This document shows, piece after piece, positions 24,801 to 37,900 of a DNA stretch of 64,000 bases. Both the position numbers and the translations under genes were made by a program. This DNA comes from Diospyros lotus (Eukaryota; Streptophyta; Magnoliopsida; Ericales; Ebenaceae), in NCBI RefSeq assembly GCF_014633365.1, contig NC_068350.1, forward strand, positions 2,733,001 to 2,797,000, written 5' to 3'. The notes under the pieces are model-generated. The model was given only the letters and a program-made list of their open reading frames with translations, made no database searches and was not told where the DNA came from. How positions within the stretch are numbered: the first letter of the stretch is position 1; the number at the start of each line of letters is the position of its first letter.

Positions 24801-27009
24801 TCAGACCATCCCGGCCCCGTCAGCAACCCCCACATTCGTCGAATTCGAAGAAGCCCGCGAAATCCCCCCGCCGCGTGTCCGGCCGCGGATCCGGCGCAAC
24901 TCCGCCGCCACCTCCCTGGCGTCGGGCCTGTCGTCCTTGTCGGCTGCCACGCATCGGAACGCTAGCTCTGCCACGGCGGCGATGCCCTCCGCCGCCTCCT
25001 CGCCAGCACTCCACTCCGCCGCTAACAACGGGTCCACCACCTGGTGCAGCAGCCCCATCTGTATCTTCGCCACCGCCATGTCCGCCAGAGCCACATCCCT
25101 CTTGTCTCTCCGCTGGTCCACCGCCTTCAAGCCCGTTATCAGCTCTAACAACACAACCCCAAAGCTGTACACGTCACTCTTTTCCGTCAGCCGGAACGAA
25201 CGGTGGTAGTCCGGGTCTAAGTATCCCGGTGTACCTGTTCATAGAGACGGGTGATCATAACTAAACTCAACTTATTGTTATAAATACGAATTCTTAAAAT
25301 GTTAAAAGTAACATTTCAAAATTTTTATCATTTGAGATGCAACATCAGGCGCCCTTAATCCAAAATAAAAAATGTCCTAAAATTCAATATTTTGTTTTTG
25401 ATAATTAACCGTTCCTTAACATCAGACAACTAAATTAGGGTTTATCCCGCTAAGGAAAAAAAACCAATTTCACTGGGTAAATACTAATTATGATCCGTAT
25501 ACCTTGCGGGCCAGTCCAAACGCACCCGGAACCCGCCGCCGACGCCGCCGTCGAGTTCGTGTCCGGAGGCAACACCAGTAGCCTGGAGAGCCCAAAATCG
25601 CCCACCTTTATTCTCATATCCTTCTCCACAAAAATGTTGGAAGAAGTTATGTCTCTGTGAACTATCGGTGGTATAACTGAGAAGTGAAGATACTCTAGCG
25701 CCATAGCCGTTTGCAGTGCCATATCCACCCTCACCGGCCACGTCAGCGACCCTTTTCTGTAAATTTTCTTGCTTCCATGGAGATGCTCGGCTAGGGTTCC
25801 GTTCGGAACGTAGTCGTAGACCAGGAGAAGCCCTCTCGGATCGCTACAATATCCGTGAAGCTTGACGAGATTCGGATGGTTGATCGAAGAAAGAATCAAG
25901 ATTTCGTTACAGAACGACTTGGTGGAGAAGGCAATGGCGGCGCCACCGCCCTGGTGGCGGTGAAGTTGTTTTACGGCGACGATTCGGCCGTCGTAGAGCT
26001 GGCCCAGGTAGACAGACCCGAACCCGCCATCGCCGATTTTGCGCTTCGGGTCGAACCGATTGGTGGAGATTTCGAGCTCCTCGTAGGTGAACACCGGCGG
26101 CAGGAGGCTGGCGGAGCGGTGCCGCCGGAGGTAAAGCGCCGCCGGGTCTTCCTCCGCCGGCGAAGGCTTCCGTTTCGAACGCAGAACAACCGAAGCGATT
26201 GAAACAACAGCCAGCAAACACATGAACACGAAGATTATACAGAAGATCGCCGTTCGATTTGGGCCATGCTGCCGAATCCACGGAGCCGGGACTTGGCTCC
26301 GGAGCCGGAAACAGATGAATTTCTTCCGGGGATCCGATGAATTGAACCCGCAGACTCCATTGTCAGCCTTGCAAGTCTTGCAATTGGAGAAGTAAGAATC
26401 TTGATCTTCGTCCCACTCGAGCTCGATACCCAGTTGCAGAAACTTGTCGAGGAATCCGAGAATATCGCCGTGGCAACCCTGTTCGGCGGCAGGATGGCGG
26501 CTGGCTTCACAGCCGCCGAATAGCTGAGCTGGGTTTTTGATAATCCGACAGTCCCAAGGGCAGTGGCTGCAATTGGGGAGATTCTGCTCCGGGCAAGGCC
26601 GGAGAACGGAGAGGCGGGAACAGGAAGAGTCTGACACTCGAAATGGGGAGCCGGACAGATCGACAGAGCCGTTGGGAATGGAGGGGAAGTGGGATGTGCA
26701 GTTCCGGCGAAACGACAGCGATTCAGTGGGTCGAGGAGAGAGAAGGAGAGAAGACGAGTTGTGGTCGTAGTGGAGGAGAGAGAAGGAGAGGTTGTTAATG
26801 GTGATGATGGAGTGGGGCGAGGAGCAGTTTATTTGGAAGGAAGGGTGACCGCATCCAGGAGAGGAAGAGAACGGGAAAGGCGGCGTGGAAGTGAACGGCG
26901 GACAGAGGGGTTCTGGTTTTGAGCATGAATGAGCCGCCGCCGCTGACGGCAAGGAAAAGCGCAGGAGTTGAAAGAGGAGGATCAGGAAGACCGGCGCAGA
27001 ATAAGCCAT
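24801..27009 (-). CDS. LRK10-like/WAK-type receptor-like protein kinase
   Basis: Two exons, 25503-27009 and 24801-25234, split by a 268-bp intron in the activation segment (the Gly of GTPGYLDPDYH is made at the junction); 646 codons in all. Residues 1-26 are a signal peptide. Then come a GUB_WAK-type Cys-rich wall-binding domain and a WAK-associated C-terminal Cys block (CPWDC, FGGC, CKTC, GVCGF). A transmembrane helix spans about 253-276, followed by a Ser/Thr kinase with the Gly loop GDGGFGSV, Lys at 347, HRD at 451 and DFG at 471. This order matches LRK10L-type kinases (LEAF RUST 10 disease-resistance locus receptor-like) at the plasma membrane, which likely sense wall or extracellular cues. 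All key catalytic residues are present. The stretch between DFG and GTPGY is longer than usual and Ser/Ala-rich. The first exon is markedly GC-rich. Confidence 0.93.
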
Positions 27010-28537
27010 GGCGGAGCTGAAGAAAGCACGGTGAGATCATCAAACGGCTGGATTTTGAGATCTGAATCTTGAATCCTTGACCTTACTAGGTTGATCAAGT
27101 ACTTGCCTCGGGCTTGCCGAGACTGAGAGAGAGCACGTGAAAAGGAAGAGGAAGAAGACAAAAAGCCCTCTCTCGTTTAAAAATTGGATTTGAAATTTCT
27201 TTCCTCCATTGGAGACCTCAAAGTCTTGCTCTGTCGGCCATTGATGGAGCCCAAATTGACACATTGGGGTCCTTCGCCATTTTATATTCCCCTGGACTAG
27301 AGTTTGGTTTTACATGCCTGACATCGCTCACTCGTTCCTACTCTCCCATCTGCTTCAGTTTGTTTGGATTCGATTTCATTTCGCCTCAATTAAACAATTT
27401 TTTTTATGATTTACTTTTGTAATTGGAGGGGCTCTCATGATTTATTTTTGTTGTTGAGACACCTCCTCCCTTAGTTTTAGGCACATACAATGTTAATTAA
27501 ATTATCTCTTCTTAATTTTTCTCTAATTAGAAAATAAAAAAAATCAAAAAGACCAAAGTGCAAAATAAGACTTTGTTCTATAGAGAAATAAGTTGTTAGC
27601 CACATTGAAAATGAAGGGTTGCCACTAGTAAAGACCATGCATTCAAGAAGAGGGGCCAATATATACATATTTGGGGGGATTAGTTCCATCACTTGGAAAA
27701 ATTTAAGAAAGAGCAAAGAAGAGGAAATGAAATAAGATAGTGACAATGTGATAATGATTTGACGAAATAATTGGTGTTGAAGACCAAGATAATGGAGATG
27801 AAAACGGAGAAGAGAATAGACAAATATAAATTAGCAAGCTCACACCTCTATTAAAGTAATGATCGAGACAACCATTCATCACAATGTTCTGCGAAACAAA
27901 ATCCTAGAAGGCGTCTGGTGCGAGGGCAAATTGGGCTCCGATTGGAAACAATAATGTGTTAAAATTATGGTTCAAAAATTAGTCATAAAAAATAAAGGTA
28001 TATCGCAATCAAGAATACGTAAAGTTATGAGAAAGTTCATTCATGTCCTCCACACCACTACTTTATGGTGGTTTTTGTCAGCAATTATCCTTTTTCTTTG
28101 ATGTTGCCAATAACCTTTTGGAATAGATTGTGTTATTTTTGTAGGTTTTTTATGTGTTAATTTTTAGTTTCTAATTTGTGAGAAATTAAAGAATGGTTTG
28201 ATTAAATTAAACTTAATTTGATTTAATCAATGCCATTTATATCTAAAACTAATGAAGTGTCCAACAACAAAGCAAATCACATGATGTCTCCGTACCAATC
28301 ACCCAAACCATGAAGAGTGTGGGGGCAATTTACCCATTTTTTTTATAGATTATTTTCTTTAAGCTCTTGGCTTAAGTTTTATTGTAGTTTAACCCCCGGT
28401 GAAATTTATCTTAATTGCAAAAACTTTAAGAATTATAATGAACTCTCTTCCAATAAAAAATAAAAAATAATCATTTCACCCTATTCATTCTCTTCCTTTC
28501 TTCTCCATTTTGTTACAAAAGGCATAAAAAATATAAA
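27010..28537. other. Intergenic DNA upstream of the receptor kinase
   Basis: No gene is seen. The first 300 bases are probably the kinase leader and promoter. Short ORFs here have no family resemblance. The rest is AT-rich. Confidence 0.4.
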
Positions 28538-29552
28538 AGATGACAAACGGTATAAAAATACCCATATACTTTATTAAAAACACTATGTAAAATTCTAAAC
28601 GATCAAAATATCTCATTAAACATCTTTATTTTAAAAAAGTAGAATTATTAAACATTTTTTACGTAGTCAACTAACTATATAAAAACACGTGCTAGTAGAC
28701 GCGTTTAGCAAGAATACCCCATTTTCTTTTTCTTTCTTTAACGATAAAGTCTTTTGGAATTGTTACCCATCAGAAGGCACCTAAAAAAATCAACGTGTTG
28801 TTGAAGCCATTCGTTGGAAAGGTTTGGGGCGAAAGCTTGGATATGAAGCTAATGGAAGACGTCATGGTAGACGACAAACAAAGCAATAGTCGATAAAGAT
28901 GATGAGACTGAGTTTAGGCGGTGATAGAGAAGCAAAAGTCATGGAAAGGCTAAGAGAATGTGCTGAAAAGGACAATGTCGTCTTCGCGTAAGTAGTGTGT
29001 GTTTAGCAAGGGCTTATAGAACACTTATTTGTGATGAATTTTGTCATCATAGAGCAACGTCTCTCTGGCATCTCGCACCAAAATGGGTTTCTGTTTTCAA
29101 TCTTGGACCAATCATCAAAAATGGTCTAGCCATCATCAACGGTCCAATCGTTTTTTTGGAAAACCCATCCTGATGATCATTGGAGATTTTTCAGTCGTTG
29201 TCAATAAAAGTTCAGTTCTCGAACCACTAGGCCTTTAGATTTCCAGTGAGTTTCATGTCCCGAGTGATCGCAAAAGAAGATGACGTAGCCAACAATGCCA
29301 ACTCCAACCTGTTCAAGATTGAGAGCTTCCCTACTCAGCCATTATCGTCAAATCAATTATTTCGGTAACAAGATTCTTTGAATGAAGCAGCATTTCACGT
29401 TCATACATTTCACATTTCAAAACAATCCTTAATGAGTATTTAATAGATTTATTTTTTTGAAATAGATAGTGTCTAACGAAATGTTTTAAAAATTTAAGGT
29501 GTCACACGACATTTTTAATAAAATATAGAGATATTTATGCATCTTCACCCTA
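28538..29552. mobile_element. MULE-like non-autonomous element with long terminal inverted repeats
   Basis: The left end (about 28538-28665) and the reverse complement of the right end (about 29425-29550) align over 110-120 bases. They share GGTATAAAAATA / GCATAAATATC, then TATATTTTATTAAAAA, and a later AAAAAA-T-AA-TATTAAA block. The interior of about 760 bases is richer in GC than the arms and holds no intact ORF. Long diverged arms around unrelated filler suggest a Mutator-like, possibly Pack-MULE, element. I could not define a target duplication. Confidence 0.5.
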
Positions 29553-31781
29553 AAGGAATTATTGGCGATCAATTATCACTATAAATTCGATAAAAGAGAT
29601 TTAACCTTCATTATTGAACCCATCAATGAAAGAAAGAAAGAAGATAGGCATTCATTGGGTTTGGCAACAACAAACCCAGGGAACTAACCAAAAAAGAAAG
29701 TGGAAAGATGGAAACAAATGTTGAACCATAATTGAATCCAAATCGCAGAGAGGAACAGAAAGGAGGGATGAGAAAAAAAGGAGGATGGAGGAGAAGCAGA
29801 CAGAGATGTAAATTAGACCCGTTTATTAAGCAATAAGGATTAGGACATCTCATAGTTGAGGCAAAATGCTCGTCGTCAAGTCAAAATTTAGAGAGTCATC
29901 CCCATAATTTCTACTCCAACACTGCTTTCTACTTATCTTGTCACTAGCTAAATTTTTTGTGAAGTTTCAAATTATCCCACAGAGATGAGAGCCAAATATT
30001 ATTTTCCAAATTCATCATAGTGTTGCTCCCACCAAAATAAGGAGAAGATGGTCCGCGACGAACAGCAGCAATGGCCGATGGCGAGGGCAAAGCAGAACGA
30101 GGAAGACCGATCCACAAGAGCAGTGGCCGGCGAACAACAGGACAGCGGCCTAATCTGTCGAGCAATAATACTTTTATAAATCTTTCTCTTCTTCTCCCAC
30201 GAGTGATGGGATACATAATATAAAATATACAACTTTTGAGCCAACAATTGCTTATTATTCTGACGAAAGAAAAGCACAATCATAAGCAAAAGTAGTCACT
30301 CAATAGTCAGTCTAATAATCAATCACGTATACATTATTAAGATACAAAGAATGTAAAGTTAAATCTTATCTTAAATAACTTTAATAAATTAAAGTTACAT
30401 GCTTACGAGTTTATATTACAGCAACACAAGACAGCAAAGCAAACGTATAATCCCACGCCTCACTGACATATATAGGACAAAGCAAAGAAAAGAAAAGAAG
30501 ATTCGAGGTGATTAATTAAATACGAGTTTATTATAGATAGAGCCACAACCTACAACTCAGAATGCCAATCATGATCACAATGAACTTTAATCGATAAGAT
30601 ATATACACTTAGCTCCATGTGGTTTGAGTGCAATTTTGACTAAGTGAACTACCCCCCGTTGGGGGTAAAAAGTGTTATTTTGGGAGTTTTTCTCTCCAGG
30701 AACCCACTATGCTTTTCTCTCTTTTCCTTTTTTATTTTCATTGTCTTTCTCCCCTCACTGACCTTCTTGTCATTGTTTCACCATCGCCTCATCATCATTG
30801 CATTTCCGTCGGTACCTCACCTCTCTCTTTGCGACAATTAGTGTGCAAAATGCGACAACAACGAGAGGGTTGCTGAGAAAAAAAGAAAAAAAAAAAAAAG
30901 AAAGACGGTAGCCCCACAAAATTAACAAAGATTACATGCACATCTGTTAAAATAGGTGCACAAAATCGCACTCATGTGGTTTGAGTTATTGGCCCAAGCA
31001 TCACACGTGATTTAAAAATATTTTATTAGTTTATGTGATTTAATTTTTTTTAACAACAATACTCCTTCCATTAATAACTTCATCAAAATAACCTAAATTA
31101 TCTTAATAAAGTTAAAATAATTTTTAATTAAAATAATAATAAAATATTATCGTCTAGAGTCGATTATCAACAACCTTCAACAGTTGGCTCCAAAAGGAAT
31201 CCGTTGTCGTTGAGTTTGAGTACAAAGAGAGAAAGAGAGAGGTGAAAGAAGAACAAGAATCGACAAAGAAGAATAAGATAAGGAAAAAGAAACAAATTTA
31301 TTAGTTTAACTTCTTCTTTCTTATCACATGTCAAGCCCTAATGAAGGTCAAATCTATTACATTGTTGAAGGTTATTATTGATAGTCAAATATGCTATTTC
31401 TTTCTTTTTATGTACTAGAATCCACCAACAACAGGCTCGTTGTTGATGGGTTTCGACAATGAGTTTCTTTAACAAGAGTGAGTTTGTATTGAGGACTTAT
31501 TTCAATATGAAACATTAGACTTACTAAATGAAGTTCTTTATATTTTCTTTCATCTAAATTAAAATTTATTTAAATTCAAATTCTTATTCTATAATCTATA
31601 ATCAGAATTATAATATCCAAACCTCAAATAGATATTATAATTATGTTGATGGCTTGTAGGTGTGATTTAACCCAAGTGCATATCCACACCTACACTTAGT
31701 CGATAACTAGCTTATATATTTGATATAACTTTGTGAAACAAGAAAAATAGAACATTTAATAATATAATAACATTAATAATA
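29553..31781. other. Intergenic AT-rich DNA with no gene seen
   Basis: ORFs in this stretch are short and unrelated to known families. The phrase CATGTGGTTTGAGT occurs twice, near 30617 and 30974, about 357 bases apart in the same orientation, possibly the ends of a decayed element. A homopurine run with poly-A lies at 30880-30905. Confidence 0.4.
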
Positions 31782-32915
31782 TCAAATTATAATATTTATT
31801 TATATAAAAGTATGATAGTTTGCAAAAGAATTCTCCCCCCAAAAAACTTGCATTAATTACTAAAAGTAGCAGTAATTAAATGCTTGTGTATTCCAATAAA
31901 TTAAAGGTAGTAATTAAATTAAAAAATTAAGCATAAGTTTCGATTATTATTTATAATATTTATTTATAACTTAATTTTAAACTCGATTAATTTTCTCATC
32001 AATTAATTCCTCGATTAATTAAAAATAAGAATTATTTTTTATCAATATTATTAATTAAACATATTTATAATATTATTTTTGATTAATTCGTCAATTAATC
32101 CCTCAATCAATCAAAAATAAATATTATTTCTGAAGAACATGAATAGACAACTTAAACTATTAATTAAGTTATAGAAAAATTATTCATTTGTATAAAAGAA
32201 AAATAATTCACATTTAGTACTTATTATTCCAAAACAATTGGACATCTCCTATAAAATATCTTGAAACTTTTCATTATCAATTAAATAAATATTATTAATA
32301 GAAAATTTGAATAGATAATTTAAATTATTAATTAAGTCATGTATAGATATATAATTTCTCAATGAATTAAAAATAAATATTTTTTATAAATATTATTAAT
32401 CAAAAATATTTATAATATTATTTTTAATTAATTCCTCAATTATTAAAAAATAAATATTAATGTATGGGTTCTTAAATGTTAATTAAGATTTGACATATCA
32501 CATTTGCAAGACTATGCAAGAAAATTAATACATAGTAAAAGAAAAATAAGTCAAAATTTATATTTTCAAAGTTTTGTTATCAATGCAAAAATTAAATTTC
32601 AAAACCAAAAATTAAAAATTTCAAATGAATTTTTAATTAACATTGAAATATCCATGTTTCTTCATATTTAGAAGTTTTAATTTATATTTATAATTTATAA
32701 ATAAATATATAATATAATAAATAATTTTATTTTAATAATTAATCAATCACTATTTTTAATTTAATGTAAGACCAATGCATGAGTTTTTTAATACTAATGA
32801 AGATTTAAGATATTGTATTTTTAAGACTAATATATAAATTTTTTAATATTAATTAAAATTTAATTTTTAAATTTATTGTAATTACACATTCTGTGTATCG
32901 CACGGGTGGCACTAG
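31782..32915 (+). mobile_element. Probable non-autonomous Helitron (3' end well supported, 5' end tentative)
   Basis: The 3' end has the Helitron signature: a short stem-loop (CTGTGTATCGCACGGG, 32891-32906, whose stem pairs with G-U tolerance), a few spacer bases, then CTAG at 32912-32915 followed by T. Plant Helitrons commonly end CGCACGGG...CTAGT. A plausible 5' end is a TC preceded by A at 31782, close to a TATAAAAGTA-G-A-like start. The interior is very AT-rich with internal repeats of AATATTTATAATATTATTTTT. There are no Rep/helicase sequences. Confidence 0.45.
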
Positions 32916-34989
32916 TTCAGAATTTAAGATAAGATACAAAAGTTAATTTTTTATTTGGATTGAACAATTAATATCTTTTACTTGATATAAGGCCAACACC
33001 AAAGGGCTTTAAGCCCATGAGAATGAAGATCCGAAGTTTCAAACAATGGCCCAAAAAGGCCATCACAAGGAGTTTAGGAGACTTAAAAATTTCTCGAAAA
33101 CTTACTAGCAAGAAAGGAGACTTGTGAACTCAAAAGTCTCTCGAAAACTCTTTTGTAAGGTACTCCTAGTAAAGAAGCGTGAACAGAAAAACTCTTGAGT
33201 ATAAGCAAATAACTTCAAAAATACATTTGAGAATCTGGAATAAGATAAGGTTTATATATAAGAATCTTAATCATACTAAATTTTGAAATTTTGAGAATGT
33301 TTATTACAAATTCTCAACCTCTTGTATAAATAGAGAGGCCTTCAACATAAAAAAGGTATGGTTTGAACACTGACTTCAATACTTTACACAATTTTTTACA
33401 ATTTTAAATGTCTGATTTAAAAATTAAAATGTTTACGTTACGACCTACGCTCTTTGATTATTTCTTGTTTTAAAAGTTTCAAATGATTTCACGATGAGTT
33501 TCTAGGCCATGAATTTTATTATTGTAATAAAATATTTTAAAACATGATGTATTAATTACTAATCAATAAAGTTATGTAATTTTATTAACTTACCTCTTAA
33601 CCTTTAATAATGAGTAATCGTTAATAAAATGATGTCACAATCTTAGTAATGTGCTTTACGGCAACTTTCTAAGCAATGAACAATCAAGGGATAATTCTCA
33701 TAGTAATTAAATTATCTATAATTTTGTAAAAGATTTTATAATTAAAAAATAAAAAATAAAAATAACATAAAATTATTTTGCTCTATAAATAATATTATTT
33801 TATTAATATGTCAATTATTAGATACATCAATATGCCAATTCGTCATCATGTACACACGCGAGATTAATCTAAAATAAAATTTACATTAATCTTAAAATAT
33901 AAAAAATATTCAAAATTAAAGATATTTCAGGTATTAGCTCATTTAATTATATGAAAATATAATTAATTTAATCAGATAAGTTTAAATGGTGCCACGGTTT
34001 CCACATCCACGCGTACACGTCAAAACCCAACGCCTTCTAGAGCGGGAAAAGACTGCCAAGTAGGATTCTTGCCCCACGCTCAGTCAGCTATTCACGCGCC
34101 GTAAGCTTTTAAAAAGTTAAATCTTATTCCTTATATTTCATTTTTTTAAATAAAATTATTTGATATTTCAAAATTTTTAGACATTAAACAAAAAGTGACT
34201 TAAAAAACTTGTAATTATATCCGAATATATTCTGGTAGTCCTGACGATCTCATCTAAAGTCTATTCCTTCATAATTGGGGTGTTGTTTTGGAATCGAAAT
34301 CGAAGACTATCAAATTCTCTAATTTAATTCATTCATCGTATTTTGAGATTAATAAACGAGAATATTTATAATAGAGTATTATTTAAAAAATAATAATAAA
34401 TTCCAATCGTTTTGTTTTATGTTGTGCAAACCTTAGATGCTTATAATATTGTGTAAATCAAAAAAATTATAATAATTATCCTCAAAATTTGATCTAATTA
34501 CAAAAATACTTTCATATTTTAAAAAAAGGGTATTCTCGAAATTTGATTTAATTGCAAACCTTAAAGTATTTATCTCAAACTCAGATATTAGAATTATATA
34601 AAATTATTTCTTTATTCTATAATTTAGTCTAATTTTTGAAATGTAATAAAAACAGGGTATAATTTCGTAAATATAAAACACGTGGATTAAATTTATTGGG
34701 AGATATATCGAAACAGAATTACCGCATAAATGGTCCACTAGGACTGTGCTAGTTTGATCAACATTCTACACGCGCCCCGTCGAGCGCGTGAGCACTGTTT
34801 CCAACTGGTGCTTAAGCATTCCATCGTCAGCGCACCATCAATTTGGTCCTGCCATGGGATGGACGTCTCGTTCACACTCATCTAAGGCAACTGCAATTCT
34901 AACTTTCCCGGAAACCAAACACCATCGTCCACTTTGATTCATATCTTTGGCTCCAGATAAATTCCTCTTCCGATCCTCTCCCGCCATCC
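32916..34989. other. Intergenic DNA; possible LTR remnant and promoter of the DUF569 gene
   Basis: Around 32990-33420 the sequence starts TGATATAAGGCC and has a CTTGTATAAATAGAGAGGCC block near 33322-33342, like an LTR promoter, but no partner repeat or target duplication was found. From about 34730 GC content rises toward the DUF569 start. An ACGTG-type core (ACACGTGG) occurs at 34678. Confidence 0.35.
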
Positions 34990-37900
34990 ATGGAGTTCTT
35001 CAGCAAAGCCAAAGCAGTTAGACTACGCAGCCACCACGACAAGTACCTCGTCGCCGAAGACGACCAGGAAACAGTCCGCCAGAGCCGCCGGAGAGGATCG
35101 TCGAGGAACGCGCGGTGGATCGTCGAGCTCGTTGAAGGTGCCGCTGCCGTCCGCCTCAAGAGCTGCCATGGCCGCTACCTCGCCGCCGCCGACGCACCGT
35201 TTCTTCTCGGGATGACCGGACGGAAGGTGCTTCAGATAACGTCTAAGGACTCGGCGACGGCGTGGGAGCCGGTCAGGGACGGGTTTCTGGTGAGGCTAAG
35301 GGCCGGCGACGGCACGTACCTGCGCGGGAACGGCGGCACGCCGCCGTGGAGGAACTCCGTCACGCACGACAATCCTCACACCGGCGGCACGCATAACTGG
35401 ATTCTGTGGGACGTGGAGGCGGCGGATATTCCGGAGGACGAGTCTTTGACGGATTATTTGTCGATCATTTCGAGCTTCTCGTCAATTTCCGGCGAATTGT
35501 CCGGCTTGGAACTTGCGTCACCCGTGTCCGTTCGCTCTGCAGCCAGCTCTCCTAGGGTTTCTACGAGGAAGGTGAGTTTTTTTCTTTTCTTTTTTCTCAG
35601 TAAAAATTCGAGGACGGTGATTTTTCTTCCGCTAGATTTTCTTAGATTAGAAAATTCTAATTTTTATCTAGAAAAAAAATAAAAACATCATTAATATTTA
35701 ATTGACTCAAAATGTGAGGTGTTGTCATACGAGAAAAAAAAAATGTAAGGTTAAATTGATTAGGTTTAAAAATATAATTAAAATTTATCAAAAGTTTGGG
35801 ATGATTACATGAAAAAAATTAAGTATAAAAATAAAAATATGAATTTAGCTTTTACAAGGGGATTACTTAATTATTCTTACTTTCTTTATAAAATTTCACT
35901 AAATCAAGCTTTGGAGTCAATTTCGGGGTGAAGAATAAGGGTACATAAGGAAGTGGACACGTGCTGCTAAAAAGTAATAGCTAGCCTCATATGGTTGATA
36001 CATTGTCTATGAATTTAAAGTTGGTGAGTTGATAGCACTATTTTGAATGACTTTGAGCAACAATCGTTTCTAGATGTTTTGAATAATGGATATGCTAAAG
36101 CAAGCCTAAGGGAGATTCCTTTAGTTGATAAATTATTTATGGGATTATATTTTTAATTATAATATAAATAATATTAATTTAAAATAGACCTGAAAAAAGT
36201 GACCACTGCTGGACTGGACGGGGCTGTATATTTTGCCTAACCCGTTGCTGTTCCGCGTTTTAAGTGAAAACCTCGGTTAAAACCTAATTCCTCTTTTATC
36301 TCTGTATTTGATTCGAGCTACAGGCCGGAATGGATCTCTTCCGCCCCGCCAAGGCGGTACGCCTCCGGAGCCACCACAACAAGTACCTCCACGCTGACGA
36401 TGACGAGGAGTCCGTCAGCCAAACCAGGAGCGGCTCCTCCAAGAGCGTTCACTGGACAGTCGAGTTCGTCGAAGGCGTCGACAACATAATCCGGCTCAAG
36501 AGCTGCTACGGCAAGTATCTTACCGCCTCCAACCAGGCTTTCCTGTTCGGGATGACGGGCCGGAAGGTCCTCCAGACCGTGCCGCCCGGCCGGCTCGACT
36601 CATCCGTGGAGTGGGAGCCGATTCGATACGGCTACAGTAGCCACGTAGTCAAGCTCAAGACTCGCTACGGCAACTTCCTCCGCGCCAATGGCGGCGTTCC
36701 GCCGTGGCGCAATTCTGTTACTCACGACGTCCCCCACCGCTCCGTCACGCAGGACTGGGTGCTCTGGGAGGTTAACGTCGTCGAACTCGTCGTCCACCCT
36801 CCCAATTCTCCGGCTGCTGTTTGGCCAAACCCGCATTTGGATTCTTTGGCTTCTGAAGCGAGCTCTCCTTCCACGAATTCCTCCAAGTCCGCCAGTTTCG
36901 GAAGACAAGAGGTTTTTCCTGTTTCCCTTTGTTTACAAATTTTTGCTTCAGTTTTGTTATTGTCTTCGCTGATTGCAAAATCAAAATCATGAAAACTGAA
37001 AACATCAGGACTCATAATTAACCTATGTTTTTTCGTTCATGGCTACCCGCTAAATTGAAAAAGACTCTGAACTGTGAAAATAATTTTTTTATATGATTTT
37101 TTATTTTTATGTTTTAATAATATTTAGAATCAATAAAAATAACTCTTATTGTTTCTTAAAACTAGATGTTTTAATACCAATTATCTATTAATAGATTTCA
37201 AAACAATGTATTCTCTTTTATAATTCAGGGAAATAAAAATGAGTTTGTTAAGAACGTGACCAAATGGCGGCGTTTCACATTACTTTTAGTTTGTATAAGA
37301 ACAGTTTCTTTAGCAGTTTGAAACCAGTCTTTCTTGATTTCTGAAATTCTGAAAGTACTTTTGAAAAACATTCTTGACACTGAAAGTGGAGGGGGCTACT
37401 CAACAAAGTTGATGCAGATGAACGGCCAAATCACCACCTTGGTAGCCCACGCCAAGGATATAGTTATACTCCAATCCTTAGGAATCCACCACAAGGGAAA
37501 AGAGCAAACAAGAGAAATCTTTCTCTAAAGAAGACTTATTATTTCATTCTAATTGATGATAAAAACTACTGCAGAGCATCACTATTTATAGAGGAGAATC
37601 TTATACTAAAGTGTAAAATAATTATAATAGGAATCCAACTCCAAATAAGAATCCTAAACCAAAAAGGAAAAATAAAATATATTCTCAAACAATTAGAAAT
37701 TGTAAACTGTATCAATTCTACCCAATTTGGCTTCTTTGTCTGTTCCTATTAGAAGTGTTAGATTTTGATGTTGTTCTGTTTCTCTGTTTGTTTGCAGTCT
37801 TCTGATTCTATGGATGCTTTGCCCAAGGCATCAGCTGATGGTCGGACTATATACTACCATGTTGCCGATGACTATGGCAATGTTAGTGAGGAGGATTTGG

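Noticed and set aside
25855..26922. Several GC-rich ORFs on the plus strand and other minus frames at 25.8-26.9 kb
   Set aside because: They are shadows of the GC-rich first exon of the receptor kinase.
27477..27746. An 89-residue minus-strand ORF
   Set aside because: Hydrophobic, AT-driven composition with no homology that I recognise and no supporting splice or promoter signals.
32990..33560. A complete LTR beginning TGATATAAGGCC
   Set aside because: A TATAAATAG promoter-like site is present, but no matching end or target duplication could be found, so I only note it as a possible remnant.
36330..36992. A separate single-domain DUF569 gene starting at 36330
   Set aside because: An acceptor six bases upstream keeps the frame with exon 1, and the C-terminal exon is shared, so a fused gene is the simpler model; it remains a possible alternative start.
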